Under the pieces are notes generated by a model that ran no database searches, was not told the origin of the DNA, and was given only the letters and a program-made list of their open reading frames with translations. A program made the position numbers and the translations under genes. 64,000 bases of DNA from Glandiceps talaboti (Eukaryota; Hemichordata; Enteropneusta; Spengelidae), in the NCBI RefSeq assembly GCF_964340395.1, contig NC_135557.1, positions 15,990,867-16,054,866 on the forward strand, given 5' to 3'. Shown in pieces: positions 1 through 42,772 of the stretch (its first letter is position 1; the number at the start of each line of letters is the position of its first letter).

Positions 1-429
1 CGTTCAGTCAAACTCAAACTCAAAGTGAAATTTTGACAAAAAAACCTTTCAGCTATAGTTATTTGTATGTTATCGTGTAATTAACAAGCAGTGCTCACAA
101 TAACTAATCTTTCAATCAAAGTCCAACTTCAGTTTTGAAGGAGGAAAAAACCTTTCATCGTTATTTTTTATGACATTTCTACATTTTCAGAGCTGTTGTC
201 ACCTTATGCAATGCTATCTCGTAAACTTTTGATGCAATGGCATATTTTGGAGGTAAACAAAAGACTGGTAGCAGCCAGACAGCCATAGTGGAATAAGTGC
301 TAAAAGGATGGTGTAACAATTAAAGTTTATGACCCAAATCTAGCCTTGTCTAATTACGTTAAAAGGTTGACTAATTCTGTACTAATCCTAGACTGCTATG
401 TTTGGAACTCAGGGGGAAGACAACAGTTG

Positions 430-810
430 AGTAAGAACAGGTGAAGAAAGGAAGTGGGGGGGGGGGGGGTAATTGATTGGAAGGGGGAAGGAGATAGAGA
501 TAGGGAGAGATACAGACAGACGGACAGACATACAATTTAATACAAATGAAAGGGTTGACTGATTCACTTGTAAACCTGAACTGCTCTATCTGGAATGTCA
601 GTGTAGATCGATATCAGTAGATATACGGGAATAAAGGATGAGGGTTGGAGAAAGGAAGTGGATGAGGAAGGAAGAGTAGAGAGAGGGGAGATAGACAGAC
701 AGACTGACAGAGACAGTGAGACAAGACATAGACAGACAGAGAGACAGACAGACAGACAGACAGACACATAGAGACAGACAGACAGAGAGACAGACAGATA
801 GGTAGGTAGG

Positions 811-860
<50 letters not shown>

Positions 861-922
861 CATACATACATACATAGATACATTGTAGATACATATATAC
901 AGATATACACGGACAAATAGAC

Positions 923-959
<37 letters not shown>

Positions 960-1060
960 TAGGCATAGACATAGACATAGATAGACAGACAAATAAACAG
1001 ACATACAGACAGACAGAAATGAAGAGAAAGGGAAGAACATTACAACAATGAGAAAGAAAG
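430..1060. repeat. Compound GACA/GATA/CATA microsatellite with poly-G
   Basis: Poly-G runs at 456-469, then mixed GACA, TAGG, TAGA and CATA tetranucleotides fill 630-1020. The long minus-strand ORFs here (Ser/Leu/Tyr/Cys-only composition) are products of the repeat. Confidence 0.95.
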
Positions 1061-2414
1061 AAAAATGAAAGAAATGTAATGAAGTGTGTCAAGAGAGCAA
1101 AATGTGCAATTGATTAATTATTAACAATAACAATTAGCTAGGCCCCAAGAGACTTATGGTGGAACCTTGAAGTAATTATAATTACTCTAAGGTGGAAACT
1201 ATCTAACCCAACATAGCATGAAATAATAAAACCCTGACAAGTCTGCTGCCTACTAAATTCAAAATATATTGATAAGAGTCAAATTACTAACTGCAAATCA
1301 GTTTTGTCACTGAATTATAACATTCTTCACGCCCTATAAAGTTTAATAATATTATTTCCACTCTGTCTGCATTCTCCGTTAAGGACATACCACACTTCTA
1401 ACACAGTTTTAATTTCATGCATGACTGATCAATTAGTTCCATGTAATCTAACATTGTTTGTCTGTAAAACTATTAACACACTGTTGTTGCCAAGGTCACA
1501 AGGTCACACTTGACCATACCACACCCACCCCTGAATGGCAGACAGCTGTGATAATGAAACACCATAACTATACCTAGCAAATATACCCCAAAGCTATATC
1601 AACAGTTTTTATCCCAGTGCGATAAATATTATGTCACTGGAACAAGGGTGTGTGTTTGAAATGTTCAGTGATTCACTAAACGTTGGGTTTGTTCAATTTC
1701 AACTTCCTGTGTCTGATGTGTATAGCAACAAACATTTGTAGTAAATGTTTTCCCACACCCGTTTCAGTTTTATGATTCTGTTGCTAAAACCACTGAATAA
1801 GGTTTCCCACACTTTTCAGCTTCATGATAAAGTTGGTAAAACCTCAAAATATGCTGTCAGAAGTAAGTGATATGACATTGTCCGGATGCCAGGCATGGAA
1901 GCTAGTTGTCAGGCCAGAGACATGTCTTGAAGTTCTTGAGATAGTAACACTAACACCAAGACAATTCTCTTGGCTAGTTTTGCATTATGTATCTGTACAG
2001 CATTTCCATAGGATGCCTATTTATATACATAAGTATACTAGAAGGTGGACAGTTGACAGAAAATGAGCAAAAAATTACAAAAAACAAATTAAAATATGGT
2101 CTTTTTGCCTGTGTGAGCCTAATGTTACACTGGACTAGTCTGATGTTGCAGGTAACATAACTATTTCAAGAAGCTCTCCAAACCAATCGGTATGACGAGA
2201 GCTTCTTGAGATAGTACCGCCAAGACAAGTCAAGTCTCTGGGCTACCGATAACACTAGTCAAAGTATTATCCCACCAGTAATTAACACTGGTCCAAGCAC
2301 TATCCCTTCAAGTATCTAACACATGGGAGTGTAAGAGCCGTAAGACTAGTGTTAGAACTAAGATATCCAACTGATGTTTTGCCGAGTCAAAAAATAATAT
2401 ATGACATGTGCTTT

Positions 2415-2604
2415 ATCCTAGCCAATGCCTGTAGACAGGCTAGGAAATGTGGTTGTTACTTTTAGACATAAACTCCAGGCGAGAAGGACTGTGAATGCTC
2501 TACGAGTAACAACCACATTTCCTAGCCAATGCCTGTTGACAGGCTAGGAAGTGTGGTTGTTACTTGTGCACGCATTCACCATCCTTTTCGCCTGGAGTTT
2601 ATGG
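2415..2604. repeat. Nested foldback (MITE-like) element
   Basis: A 23-bp block at 2438-2460 has an exact inverted copy at 2505-2527 and a direct near-copy at 2541-2563. The segment 2463-2527 also pairs with 2541-2603 around a loop of about 14 bases, so two overlapping hairpins can form. Confidence 0.75.
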
Positions 2605-3249
2605 TTTTCTTGCCTGTACAGTCATTGAAAAAAATATGGCGTGTTAACCATGCACTGCAGGTCCTAAAAATCAACATACATTATCACCAACTTTTCAACT
2701 CACAGGTACATTTAGCCTGACAGTGTTCAGATTTGACCTAAACGCTAAATTCTTTGAATTGTTTAAGGGCAGATTGGTAAACGTTGTTGTAGAGATTCGT
2801 AACTACTGGTGAATAGAGAGGAGAGTCAATGAATAGTTTGAGAAGAAGATTTACACATCTTGTGATATTGTCAAGACATTCACACTTCTTGTGATATTGT
2901 CAAGACATTCACTGCCTTAGGGATGTATTGTTATTGAGTCAAGTCATAGGGAGGAGTGCATAAGAAAGCATACAAGTGCCCCAGGCTATCTAAATCTATT
3001 GATCTTCCTATGAAGGGATCTTTGCTCTCTGTATTGGCTTGTTCTACTTTGATGTTTATATCATTGTCCAGTTACATACACTCAAATGTTTGGATTACTA
3101 AGCTGAGTTTTCAAAGCTCACGAGTTGGGGGGGGGGGGGGGGGGGGGGGGTTAAAATCACAGTGCTGTCAGGAGAAATCTGGTAAATGTCAGTGTTCTGC
3201 ACTTTGATACTTAGGTTATAGAACCGTAGTAACAGTAGCCAAGACAGAG

Positions 3250-3393
3250 TTTTTGTTAAGTATAGTAAGCAGGTAAAATCTACCTGAGTTCCCCAGTCAT
3301 TTTACCAGGGTTCCCTACCAGTGTTTTTGTTAATGGTAAGCAGGTAAAATCTACCTGAGTTCCCCCAACATTTCTACCAGGGATTCCCACCAC
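3250..3393. repeat. Two-copy repeat, related in inverse orientation to 14.8-15.1 kb
   Basis: Two units share AGCAGGTAAAATCTACCTGA followed by a CCAGGGTTCCC-like block. The reverse complement forms the multi-copy array at 14770-15150. Confidence 0.7.
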
Positions 3394-5207
3394 AGTTATG
3401 TTACATGTACATGATATGGGAAACTATGAATGTTTCGCCAGATTTCCTTCTTCTGTTAATGTGTTTGCAAGACCTTAGCAAAAAAAAACACTTCAAGAGA
3501 CACTCTTCATTGGTTTTCCAAATTAATGATCTTTCCAAGCTTTCAAATCTAAGCCAATGACAGAATAGTGTCTGGGATATGGTAATAGAGAAGGAAATAT
3601 GAAATATTTGAGATAGAGTTGTTGTAAGTACATGTAGAGAGATCCTAGCTGAGTTCCCCAGGTGTCAAGGGTTCCTGATCAAATTATGGTGCTAGGTATA
3701 AAGAATGACTGTACGTTAATTGTACTGGATTCCCCTACTCTGTCACGTATATCTTGTACCAATGCTTTGATTACATTGATTGTAAAGAAGGGGAAATGTG
3801 GTAAAATGGACACAGTTCAATACATCTTTCATGATTTTTGCTTACGTTTTATAACCCTTGTAACACTCGGAAGCAGCTAAATGTGTGAAATTTTTTGCAA
3901 CAGTCACATTTTGTAGACTTATATTTGAGAACAAGCAAACAGACAGACAGACATTTATGGAAAATTGATTGGTTCTTATTGTCTAGAACAGCCCACTAAG
4001 TAAAACTCTCATTAGCTTTCCAGTGACCCACAGCTGTTATAGAATTTATGACTGCCACGGGTTTGCTCTGTGTGTGATTTGTCGTCTTTTGTATTGTCCT
4101 AGCGTATCAAGAAAGGATGGCGTCAAAAGTCATGGAAGTTTTGTTTAAGACACACTTGGGTAGACCAGCATGAAGAATTATTGTACACTGTGTGCATTCA
4201 TGTCAGAGGTTGGGTGTCGTAATAACAGTTTATAGAAAGTAAATGAGTTTGCCATCAACAAGTGTTTCTGGTTGGAAAGCAAGCAGACAAGCATAACTTA
4301 TTTACTTCCACACACACACACTCGCAGTATAAAAATACAAATGTCACAATTTTGAGAAGAATTTTGTAAAATTTTTCACTTTTACTGGTAGTTTATAAAA
4401 ATAAATGAATTTGGACGTCAACAAGTGTTCTGGTTGGAAAGCTAAGCTGGCAAACAAGCATAGCACTTTATTTCCACATACACAATTGACTTTAGCTAAT
4501 ATTCCTTTTTTAAGACAATTCTTGTAATTTTTGTTAGTTTTAGTTAACATTAATTTCTTTATAGATATTATTTCCGTTAGATCAACCCAAAATGAAGTCA
4601 CTTTGTGAAAAAAAATCCTGAAAAACAAGAATTTTGAACAATATTTTAGTGGAAATGTATTTTCCAAAGGTTTATGACAAATTTTGTAATATTTGTCACA
4701 TTGAAACCAAAATTTTGGCATGAATTTATGAATAACGATTATGTCTTGTATATTAGTCCAAAATTAACATGAATTTGGCAGAAAATTTCAAAAAAGAAAC
4801 AAATTTGTCTCAACATTTTTGGTGGGAATGTGCATGTTGACTGAAGGTTAATAGAATTGTTGTGACAGTGCAGATGTGTACACTGCATGCAGTGTAGTCC
4901 TGCTGTGATAATGACCCTGATTGTATAAATCTCAGTTGTAACAATTTATAGACATTTACTGAATTGAAACAACAAACCTAAAGGTACATTTGTACATGTG
5001 TACATTGAATTGGGTGTATATGTACAATGTAGAGGGCAGTAAACCTAACCGTAATCATTGTTTTGTGGTTTGGGGGCAAATACGTAAATTCTGCTTCAAA
5101 AGGTTCTTTAGGGTTGTTTACTTTATATACTCAGTTCTCAGCAACATTGTTGTCATATGTGAATTTCACATATACCTGCTATGCAAATTTTCTAAAATAG
5201 CATTCTT

Positions 5208-5545
5208 AAAATTAGCAGTAGTGCAGGGCAGAGAGTACTAAATATTGTATCTAGACTACCGAATTAGCAGTAGTCCAGGACACACAGACTACTAAACATT
5301 GTATCTAGACTACCAAATTAGCAGTAGTCCATGGCACATAGACTACTAAACATTGTATCCAGACTTCCAAATTAGCAGTAGTCCATGGCACGTAGACTAC
5401 TAAACATTGTATCTAGACTACCAAATCAGCAGTAGTCCATGGCACATAGACTACTAAACATTGTATCCAGACTTCCAAATTAGCAGTAGTCCATGGCACG
5501 TAGACTACTAAACATTGTATCCAGACTTCCAAATTAGCAGTACAT
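5208..5545. repeat. 54-bp tandem array, about six copies
   Basis: The unit starts AATTAGCAGTAGTCCA and returns at 5262, 5316 and 5370 (54-bp steps) to about 5545. Copies differ by a few bases. The array ends about 70 bp before the first Ig exon. Confidence 0.9.
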
Positions 5546-5615
5546 GTGGTCTAGGGCACGAAGGGAAAAGGACATTATTTAAACTAACAAAAAAATGTGT
5601 TTTGTTAATTTGTAG

Positions 5616-35076
<29,461 letters not shown>

Positions 35077-35266
35077 CCAACTCAGTTATAGAATGTCAGA
35101 CCACCTCAAAACTAAACGCTTTTTCAAAAGGGAGAAAAAACCATAAAAATCACAAAATTCTACATATTTACAACAAAATTTTGAAATCATTGCATAAAAA
35201 TAGACAGTTTCTGTGATTGTAATTCAAAATAAAAATGAGATTTACTAAAAAGTTACAAAAAATAAA
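35077..35266 (+). terminator. Gene A 3' UTR with AATAAA signals
   Basis: AT-rich sequence directly follows the stop. AATAAA hexamers at 35228-35233 and 35261-35266 lie about 155-190 bp after it, a reasonable distance for polyadenylation. The exact cleavage site cannot be seen. Confidence 0.45.
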
Positions 35267-35861
35267 CAATTTTTGGGCAGAAAATTTGGCGGGAAATGTG
35301 TGGTGCTGAGTAGGTGAACGACAGTATAAGCAATGCAACTTAAAATATTGTAAATATTTTTATATATTTGACAACAGCGAATGAAAATTTTGGTGTTTGA
35401 ACTCATCATTTCGAAATATATATTAAAACCTAAAAGGAAAAACATACCCAGTGTTTTTTATCGGACGCAAGGTCGTAGTTTGGAAATTACTTATTAAGTT
35501 TTACTGGAACGACAGTAGTTTTCATTTTTATAGCTGACGATTTTATCTGTAGCATGTATTGATGGTACATATCAGACCAGTGACTTTTATGCTCATATGC
35601 CAAATTTTGAATATTTAAAGTGAACTTTGTGTGACATTTTGCCAAAGACAGCACATAATCCAGTATTTGTGTCCGAAATTTTATATAAGAACTAGATGTA
35701 TCCACATTAACAGTGGATTCCATTTGCAGTCACAAAGTACATATCCATAACGAGAAGAAAATTCAACATATGATTTCATTGTTTCTTGCTCAGTTGAAAT
35801 ATTTAAAAATGTTACTTGGAGTAACACAAGATCACTTTGTAATACCTTTTCAAGGTGTTAA

Positions 35862-36098
35862 TTCGCAGGACTAAGTCCCGTAACAATCTTGGTCCAAGTC
35901 ACAGGACTAAGTCCCGTAACAATCTTGGTCCAAGTCACAGGACTAAGTCCCGTAACAATCTTGGTCCAAGTCACAGGACTAAGTCCCTTAACAATGTTGG
36001 TCCAAGTCACAGGACTAAGTCCCTTAACAATGTTGGTCCAAGTCACAGGACTAAGTCACTTGACAATGTTGGTCCAAGTTACATGACTAACAAATTGA
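35862..36098. repeat. 36-bp tandem array, about six copies
   Basis: Unit AGGACTAAGTCCCGTAACAA followed by TCTTGGTCCAAGTCAC. It contains the palindrome GGACTNAGTCC-like core. The 12-residue repeated ORFs on both strands are not genes. Confidence 0.93.
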
Positions 36099-36219
36099 TA
36101 GTATACGGACTAGAATGATTTGAAAATTGTGTCCCGTAACAACACTTCTCCAACATCTACCACTGTTCTGAATATGAGAAACAATGCAAAGGACAGGGCC
36201 ATTCAGGTTTTTCAGTGCT

Positions 36220-36790
36220 ACATGACTTCAGTGCCACAGGACTGTTCTCTGCTATAGGAAAATGCTACAGGACTGTACAGTGCTGTTGGATGATGCTACA
36301 GAACTGTACAGTGCTGCTGGATGACGCTATGGAACTGTACAGTGCTGCTGGATGATGGTACAGGACTGTACAGAGCTGGTGTATGGTGCTACAGGACTCT
36401 TCTCTGCTATAGGATAATGCTACAGTACTTTACAGTGCTGCTGGATGATACTACAGGGCTGTATAGTGCCAATGTATGATACTACAGGGATGTCACTAGC
36501 TGCTGGATGATGCTACAGGACTGTTCTGGTGGGTGCTTCAGAACTGCAAAGTATACTACAGGACTGTACAGTGCTGCTGGATGATGCTACAAGGCTGTAC
36601 AGTGCCGGTGTATGATACTACAGGGATGTCACTAGCTGCTGGATGATGCTACAGGACTGTTCTGCTGGATGATGCTACAGGACTGTTCTGCTGGATGATG
36701 TTACAGGACTGTTCTGCTGGATGATGTTACAGGACTGTTCTTGTGGGTGCTTCAGAACTGCAAAGTATACTACGGAACTGTAAAGTGTTA
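36220..36790. repeat. Diverged array of 25-40 bp units
   Basis: About 15 units vary on GCTACAGGACTGT, ACAGTGCTG and CTGGATGATG. Confidence 0.85.
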
Positions 36791-37040
36791 TAATGAGGGA
36801 TGTTCAGTGTTAGAGAACCAATCAGTACAGTATGGCTGTAGCATACTGTAGGAGTGTTCAGGGTTACAGGACTGTTCTGTGCCGCAAGAAGTTTTAAAGT
36901 CACAAGATTGTCAAGACAGAGGGATCTTCTACAAGTTACAGAAGTTTGCCAAAATTTCAAAATTAACGAGGCAACATTGGGGAAGAGTGAAATAATGCCA
37001 CTTATGCATGTTAAATATGAAAACACAAACCATGTTGTTA

Positions 37041-37075
37041 TTGAATGAATGAATGAATGAATGAATCTTTATTTC
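37041..37075 (-). mobile_element. Possible 3' tail of a minus-strand LINE-like element
   Basis: Reading the minus strand, AAATAAAGATT is followed by an ATTC-type tetranucleotide tract. Such microsatellite-ended tails are usual for CR1/L2-like retrotransposons. No reverse transcriptase ORF is present. Confidence 0.35.
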
Positions 37076-37640
37076 ACCAAAGTTAAACAATAATTATAGT
37101 GTTCTAAGTTCAATTACAAAACATATTTCCAATCAGCCCTGTATTAGTTTGTTATCACAATATCAGTTTTATATGGACATTCTTTCACATACTCATCAGC
37201 AACTCTATTGAAAGTGATCTTTAACAGTTTTATGTTTTTATGAAGTGTCGTTTTTGGTATGTTTGTTCCGTTTGTTCACGTATGCAGTATTTACACAGAA
37301 ATGAAGCCGGTGATAATTTTGATGTTAATCTTCAATGTTGTTCGACTTTTTGATGGAATCAACCAAAATTAATCTGATTGCCATGGTTATTATTCTGCTG
37401 TCATAACCAAGGGAACACTTTGTTTGATCTTTTGGCATGATAAATATTTTTACATTTGGTTCCCTCTTTTTTTGCACTAAAAGCTCATGAACATTTTAAG
37501 TATATCAATCATATTTCAATAGTCTGTTTAGAATAATTACAAAATTATCAAGCTAAGTACCACACATATGGTTGAAAAACAGAGATAAAGTCACTTTTGA
37601 GCAGTAGTCATGAGACAATTTGGTATCCCTTTTGTACCAC

Positions 37641-38972
37641 AGAGGGCGCTGTTTACAAGGCGATGTTATTTCTCTTTATGCCACAGGGGGCGCTGTTCAT
37701 GGGGCAGTGTTCTGTTCAGACTAGACAAATGCCTCTAACCAAAACTTACCATACTGAAAGCAACTTCTGGTTCAAATTTGTCTCAGATACTATTTTTCTG
37801 TATTTTTGAAACTTTATAAAGTGAAGAGTATATTTGGATATAGAAAGGCACTGCTCTGTGGTAGGAAAAGGACATATACTTGTGAATATTGTACTGTGGA
37901 AGCATAGTTGATTGTAAAAAGTACAATGAAATTCACATGACCAGTGTGAAAGAAATAGACGCAACTGTAATTTTCAAGATAAACTCAATTGATAAGACCC
38001 CTGTATATAAACAATTACACTCTTTGGAAAGTCCAATTCAAACAATCAACACCAAGTGTGGTATCTGATAACAGGAGGTCGTAAAATACAAGACGTCAAT
38101 ATCTTGACTGACTGTTACTAAGCACACTATTTTTATAGACAATGTTACAATACAATGGATTGAACCTTAGACTGAGATTGAACACAAGACATCTATTTTA
38201 CAACCTACTGTTATCAGATACCACAACAAGCATTGATCGTTTGATTTGATCTTTCCAAAGAGTGTAATTGTTTATATACAGGGGTCTTATCAATTGAGTT
38301 TCTCTTGAAACTCACAGCTGTGTCCATTCCTTTCACGCTGGTCATGTGAATTTCATTGTAAATTTGACTATGCTGTAGAAGATGTGAAAACCATAGCAAC
38401 GGCTAAATTAACTCTACACTCACAATATGTTCGTAGTAGGTTGTGATGTATGCAATGTCTAAACAAGGGTTTTACTATAGCAAGTGGATCAATGGATAAC
38501 TTCTATGCGAAATTTCACAAACCAATCTTTTAAGTTGCCATGACAACAGCTTGAAATGTGCCAGAATATAATTGTGTACATATTTGTTTTGATTTGACTA
38601 TAACCATGGAAAGGAAAATTTCAAGGACGTATTTTTTTTTTTTGAAAAATTGTTTTTTTATTTCTTACATAGTAAACAGGGTATCTTACAGACAGGGTCA
38701 TTACTAATTTTGTTGTGTACATATTTGCAGACCACCATTTCCTGCTCTTCATATTTCACAAATTATATCAAAAAGAGAAAAATATACAAAAGAGAAGTAA
38801 ATAACTCATCTCAAGTAGACATGTTATTCCAAGAAATGTAGTAACCAGTTGTGTTTCTTCCATTTTAATTTTAAAAAGTTCAGATATTCAAGAATAATGG
38901 TTTTATTCCTGTGATGATTTTGTAAACGTTTCATATTGGCCATAGAGGGCGCTGTTGCTCATAGAGGGCGCC
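37641..38972. promoter_or_regulatory. Cluster of CTCF-like AGAGGGCGCTGT motifs
   Basis: AGAGGGCGCTGTT-type words occur at 37641, 37684 (CCACAGGGGGCGCTGTT), 38944 and 38963. The core resembles the bilaterian CTCF site. Single copies lie at 17441 and 24813. Boundary function is inferred. Confidence 0.35.
37900..38375. mobile_element. Large foldback / MITE-like element, about 470 bp
   Basis: Left arm about 37902-38068 and right arm about 38206-38370 are imperfect inverted copies. Examples are TACAATGAAATTCACATGAC against GTCATGTGAATTTCATTGTA, and CAATTACACTCTTTGGAAAG against CTTTCCAAAGAGTGTAATTG. The central spacer is about 140 bp. No transposase ORF. Confidence 0.85.
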
Positions 38973-39304
38973 CTAGTAAAAAAAATGGTGTATGTATGAC
39001 ACATTGCATTTGCAGATGTTGTATTTTAGGCATAACTAATATATTTATTTGTGTTCAGATAGCATAGACTGTACAGAGCTTAAAGAAGTAGAGTTAGTTT
39101 GTAAAAAAAACTCAACTATTTTGGACATGGAATGAATTTCAAGCAAAGTAAACAGATTTATTTCATTTCTCTTCTTTTTGTTGATCAGTTTTTGGAATAA
39201 ATTTATTTTGTAAAACAAGATATCAAAAAAACCTGGATGACTGTCATTTTGTTACAATTAATCTGACTAATGACCAAAAAGCGTGTAGTTGATACAGATG
39301 CTTG

Positions 39305-39497
39305 CATGTGTGTGTGTGTGTGTTTGTATGTATGTATGTATGTATGTATGTATGTATGTATGTGTGTTTGCGTATGTAAGTGCATGTGTTTGTGTTTGTT
39401 TGTTTGTGTGTGTGTGTGTGCATATGTGCATGTGTGTATTTATGTGTGTGCGTGTGCATTTGTGTGTGCATATGTGTGTGTGTGTGTGTGTGTGTGA
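39305..39497. repeat. (TG)n/(TATG)n microsatellite
   Basis: TG, TATG, TTTG and TGCA steps over 190 bp. Confidence 0.95.
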
Positions 39498-39499
39498 CT

Positions 39500-40390
39500 G
39501 ACTGAAAGTCAAAAATTGCCCAACAGACTGTCATCGTATTTGGTGGGGATATTACTTTAATATGGTGACAAAATGCTCAAATGAAAATGATCAAAAAACG
39601 TTGATACATGTTTTGTGTCAAAATATCTAATTTTTGGTAAAAAAACTTCAAAATACTCACCAGATTGGTCAGACTTTAAACGAGGTTCTTAGGGATGTGT
39701 AGATTATGAATTGTTGTTCTTGACATAAAAATCACACCAGTGATATACAAATTAGTTATAAAACGAAAAATCTTTAATTCTAAAACTACTTGGCAAATTT
39801 GATTGAAATTTGGTGGGGGTGTTTCTGGGGATAGGGAGCAGAATAATTCAGGGCATTATCCATCAGTCATATGCAAAATAGGTCTAAAATGTGAATGTTG
39901 GTCAAGAAAAAGTTTTTATCTCGAAAACTACTTGCTGGATTTGGGTGAAATCTTGTTGGGATGAGTCAGTCTGGAGATTTTGTATAAGACAGAAAAAATG
40001 ATCCTAGCAACACTGACCATGCCCTTAGCAACAACCAAAAGCCAAAATATTGTACAACCATAACATAATTTATTGGGTAGGTAAATTCAGTCATAAAACA
40101 AATCATAAAACATGTAAATAAAAATGTCCATAGCAACAAGACCACGGACATAACAACTTTGAAACAATAGTATATACTGCAAAGTTAAACATAAAAAAAT
40201 GACTACATAATGCCTCGCAACAAGATCATTGCGACAGTCAAATGATGATGAATATTATAAAAATATGGGGATTGATAAGCAAGTGGAAGAACATTCATAA
40301 AATAAACATTTGTATACCTAGCAACAAGAATATGCCTATAGCAACAACCAAATGGTGTTGTACATTGCAAACCTACAGCTCACAAGTATA
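39500..40390. repeat. Dispersed repeat element, copy 1
   Basis: Shares blocks with 54780-55860: ATTGGTCAGA, TAGGGATGTGT, TGAAATTTGGTGG, and a run of CCTAGCAACAA / TATAGCAACA(A/G)CCAAA segments at the 3' side. Confidence 0.6.
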
Positions 40391-41995
40391 GCCTGTTTAT
40401 GGCGCTAAACGGTATTCCAAGGTATGAGACTATATATAATAATGATAATGAGTTTTATTATCAAAATGCTTTAAAATACACATTGATAACTGGATAACCC
40501 AGTTAGGACTATCCTAATCTACCCAGGTGCCCCAAAAAGTAAATCACTAAATTTAAAGGAAAAACAGGTCACACTTGGAAAAGGACAAACAGTACAACAT
40601 ACTTTAATCGGAATATACTGTAAGCGCCGTAAACTGGCTTTATGTAAAAGCAAGTACAGTGCAGTAGTAGCCAAATCTGATTACAATATGTAAAATCTAA
40701 CCCGACACAAAACAAACGATGGAATTAGAGGTAAATAAAGACATCTGGCCGCTTCACCATATCAGATTTTAATCAGATTGAATGTAGTCCTGTATGGACA
40801 TAGACAAGTGAATAACATAAACCTGTCACTAAAATCCATGGATGTATTAGAGGTGACACTGATACATATATGCTATAACTATTAACGAATAAAATCGACC
40901 TCTAATTAACAGGTACATTGTCTTTATATAAGCAACTGAACGATAGATGATTTCGGGGTTCTGAATCACGTGATGGTCTATTGGGGGGGGGGGGCTAGTT
41001 TTAAGTAGAGTAGAAATATCACGAATGTGTGTCGAGCTGGCATGTTGATCACAGTCACGTGTCTTACCTGGCGTACCGTACCCAAGGTCATATAAGGTCA
41101 GAGAGAGACGACAAAACAATTCTTGAATTATAGTTTTCAGCCTTCTTCGGTTCGACCTTGGTTAATTTTGCTGAACTGAATATCACATTGGACTTTACGA
41201 ACAAGGTAATCAGAACTCCAAATTTTACAGTTTTTTAATGATAAGTTGCTCTGCTTGTCCCATAGGGGCGTGAAGTATTTCCTATACACTGTTGTTTTCC
41301 TTGACAATGTCTACAGTACAGCATACAGACTAAATATAACAATGTTTTGACTTGAATATTCCCCCCCCCCCTACCATTTGGAAAGATGACAGTTATCTTA
41401 TTGTATAGAGTGTATATTGATACATTTATAGTAGCAGTGTGATGTTTTCCTTAAAACAACAATCTAAGCAATAATACCTGCCTGCGTAAGAGTGTTTTGA
41501 CGACAGCTTACACAAACACACTCTTACAACACGGTACACGTCATATTGAGTCATGAACGTTGTGGCAAAAGTTCACCCAGCAAGACTGTGTTGTATACTT
41601 ATATATACTACATACGTACTGTGTTCGTCAACTGATAAAGACCATTCTAAACACAAAACACATCTGACAGCGACAACTTTATACTCTACATATTGTTTGG
41701 ACAAAGTTGGATAGTCTTTCACTTTCGGCTATTAATAAGAGCCGCCATTTTGGAAGTTTGCACGTCGTGTCAACATATCAAGTATCATGCTACACGGCAT
41801 TGTAGTATGACTGAATGACATGAAGCGTCGTACTTATCTTAGGCCAGATACTAACGTTTCTGTTTTCAACCGTTTTGATCAGCGCCCCAACACTCTGACA
41901 GTGATTGCAGCAAGGCTATCAATTGTTATTTAATATAATTTCTTTTTTAAAGCCATAACAGCGTACTTTGTAATGTTCCTGTTTTAACAGTAAAT

Positions 41996-41996
<1 letters not shown>

Positions 41997-42030
<34 letters not shown>

Positions 42031-42031
42031 G
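41997..42031. repeat. (GTT)n microsatellite
   Basis: About 11-12 GTT triplets. Confidence 0.95.
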
Positions 42032-42330
42032 CATTAGACCCACTGAAGGTATATAGTCAATTAATAAAAGTTACTATTAGGGTCCTATTAAACGTTTTTG
42101 GGGCGGCGTAACGAACACGTAAACAAACAAAAAAGGCCGCTATTAATGCAGCCGAGTGAATCGAACTTGAAGTTGAAGAACAATAAACCGAGCGAGGATA
42201 TTTCCAGGAATGTTTTTAATATGTAGTATTATGATAAACTGTCAAATTCGATGTGAACTCTTACATGTAAAACACCACATTGATAACTTTAATGAAAATG
42301 ATAAGTGTCTCTTATCTCGTATACATGTAA

Positions 42331-42424
42331 AACTAGTCTAGTTCCTGACGTCCATATTGATATTTTACACTACACTACATTGTAAGTGTAAAATCGGAAT
42401 GTGGTCTCAGGAACTCGACTAATG
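42331..42424. repeat. Foldback element
   Basis: ACTAGTCTAGTTCCTGA...TTTTACACT at the left is mirrored by AGTGTAAAA...TCAGGAACTCGACTAA at the right. The arm sequence is a member of the dispersed GGAACTAGACTA family also seen near 17240, 22585 and 32150. Confidence 0.7.
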
Positions 42425-42772
42425 TGAAGTAAACACTGAACAACAAGGGAGTAGGTGTGGTAAGGTCACAGAGGTCAGATTGCGTGAATGTGGGCATGAC
42501 TGAAATGTCAGTAAGGTACTACTTCGAACGAGGGCCGGTCTGAAGATGTTCCCTTTCGCTTTACATGTTATATTAAGTGTCCACGTTAAACTAGAATTGC
42601 GCGGTGTGTTATGTTGCAAGAAGGTTTCACTTTATTTACACCTAGGCCTACACAATCACCTAACACCAATACTCGGGCTCGAAGTTTATTTTAAAGAAAG
42701 AATTAAAACGTTCGCGCTATTATAAATTTTCTCAAAGATGTAAAACCTCTTCCTCAATCTTTGATTATCACA

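Larger units (their letters stand above)
1..5615. other. Upstream intron of gene A; no coding exon seen
   Basis: No Ig-like or other recognisable exon was found on either strand. The stretch holds a GACA/GATA microsatellite cluster, a nested foldback at about 2.4-2.6 kb, a poly-G run at 3127-3150, a short duplication (about 4255-4490) and a 54-bp array just before the first Ig exon. Confidence 0.6.

Noticed and set aside
564-1092. Three long minus-strand ORFs rich in Leu, Ser, Tyr and Cys
   Set aside because: They read through GACA/GATA tetranucleotide repeats, which stay open in several frames at once.
1824-2066. 80-codon plus-strand ORF as an upstream exon of gene A
   Set aside because: No signal peptide, Ig pattern or splice donor, and it lies in a locally repeated sequence.
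4344-4721. 125-codon minus-strand ORF
   Set aside because: No recognisable domain, no paired splice sites, and it overlaps a local duplication of AT-rich sequence.
35855-36118. ORFs with 12-residue repeats on both strands
   Set aside because: Explained by the 36-bp tandem array.
41060-41150. Minus-strand exon-like stretch ending CCAG/GTAAGA
   Set aside because: The frame has no ATG before an upstream TAA and no acceptor in the right place.
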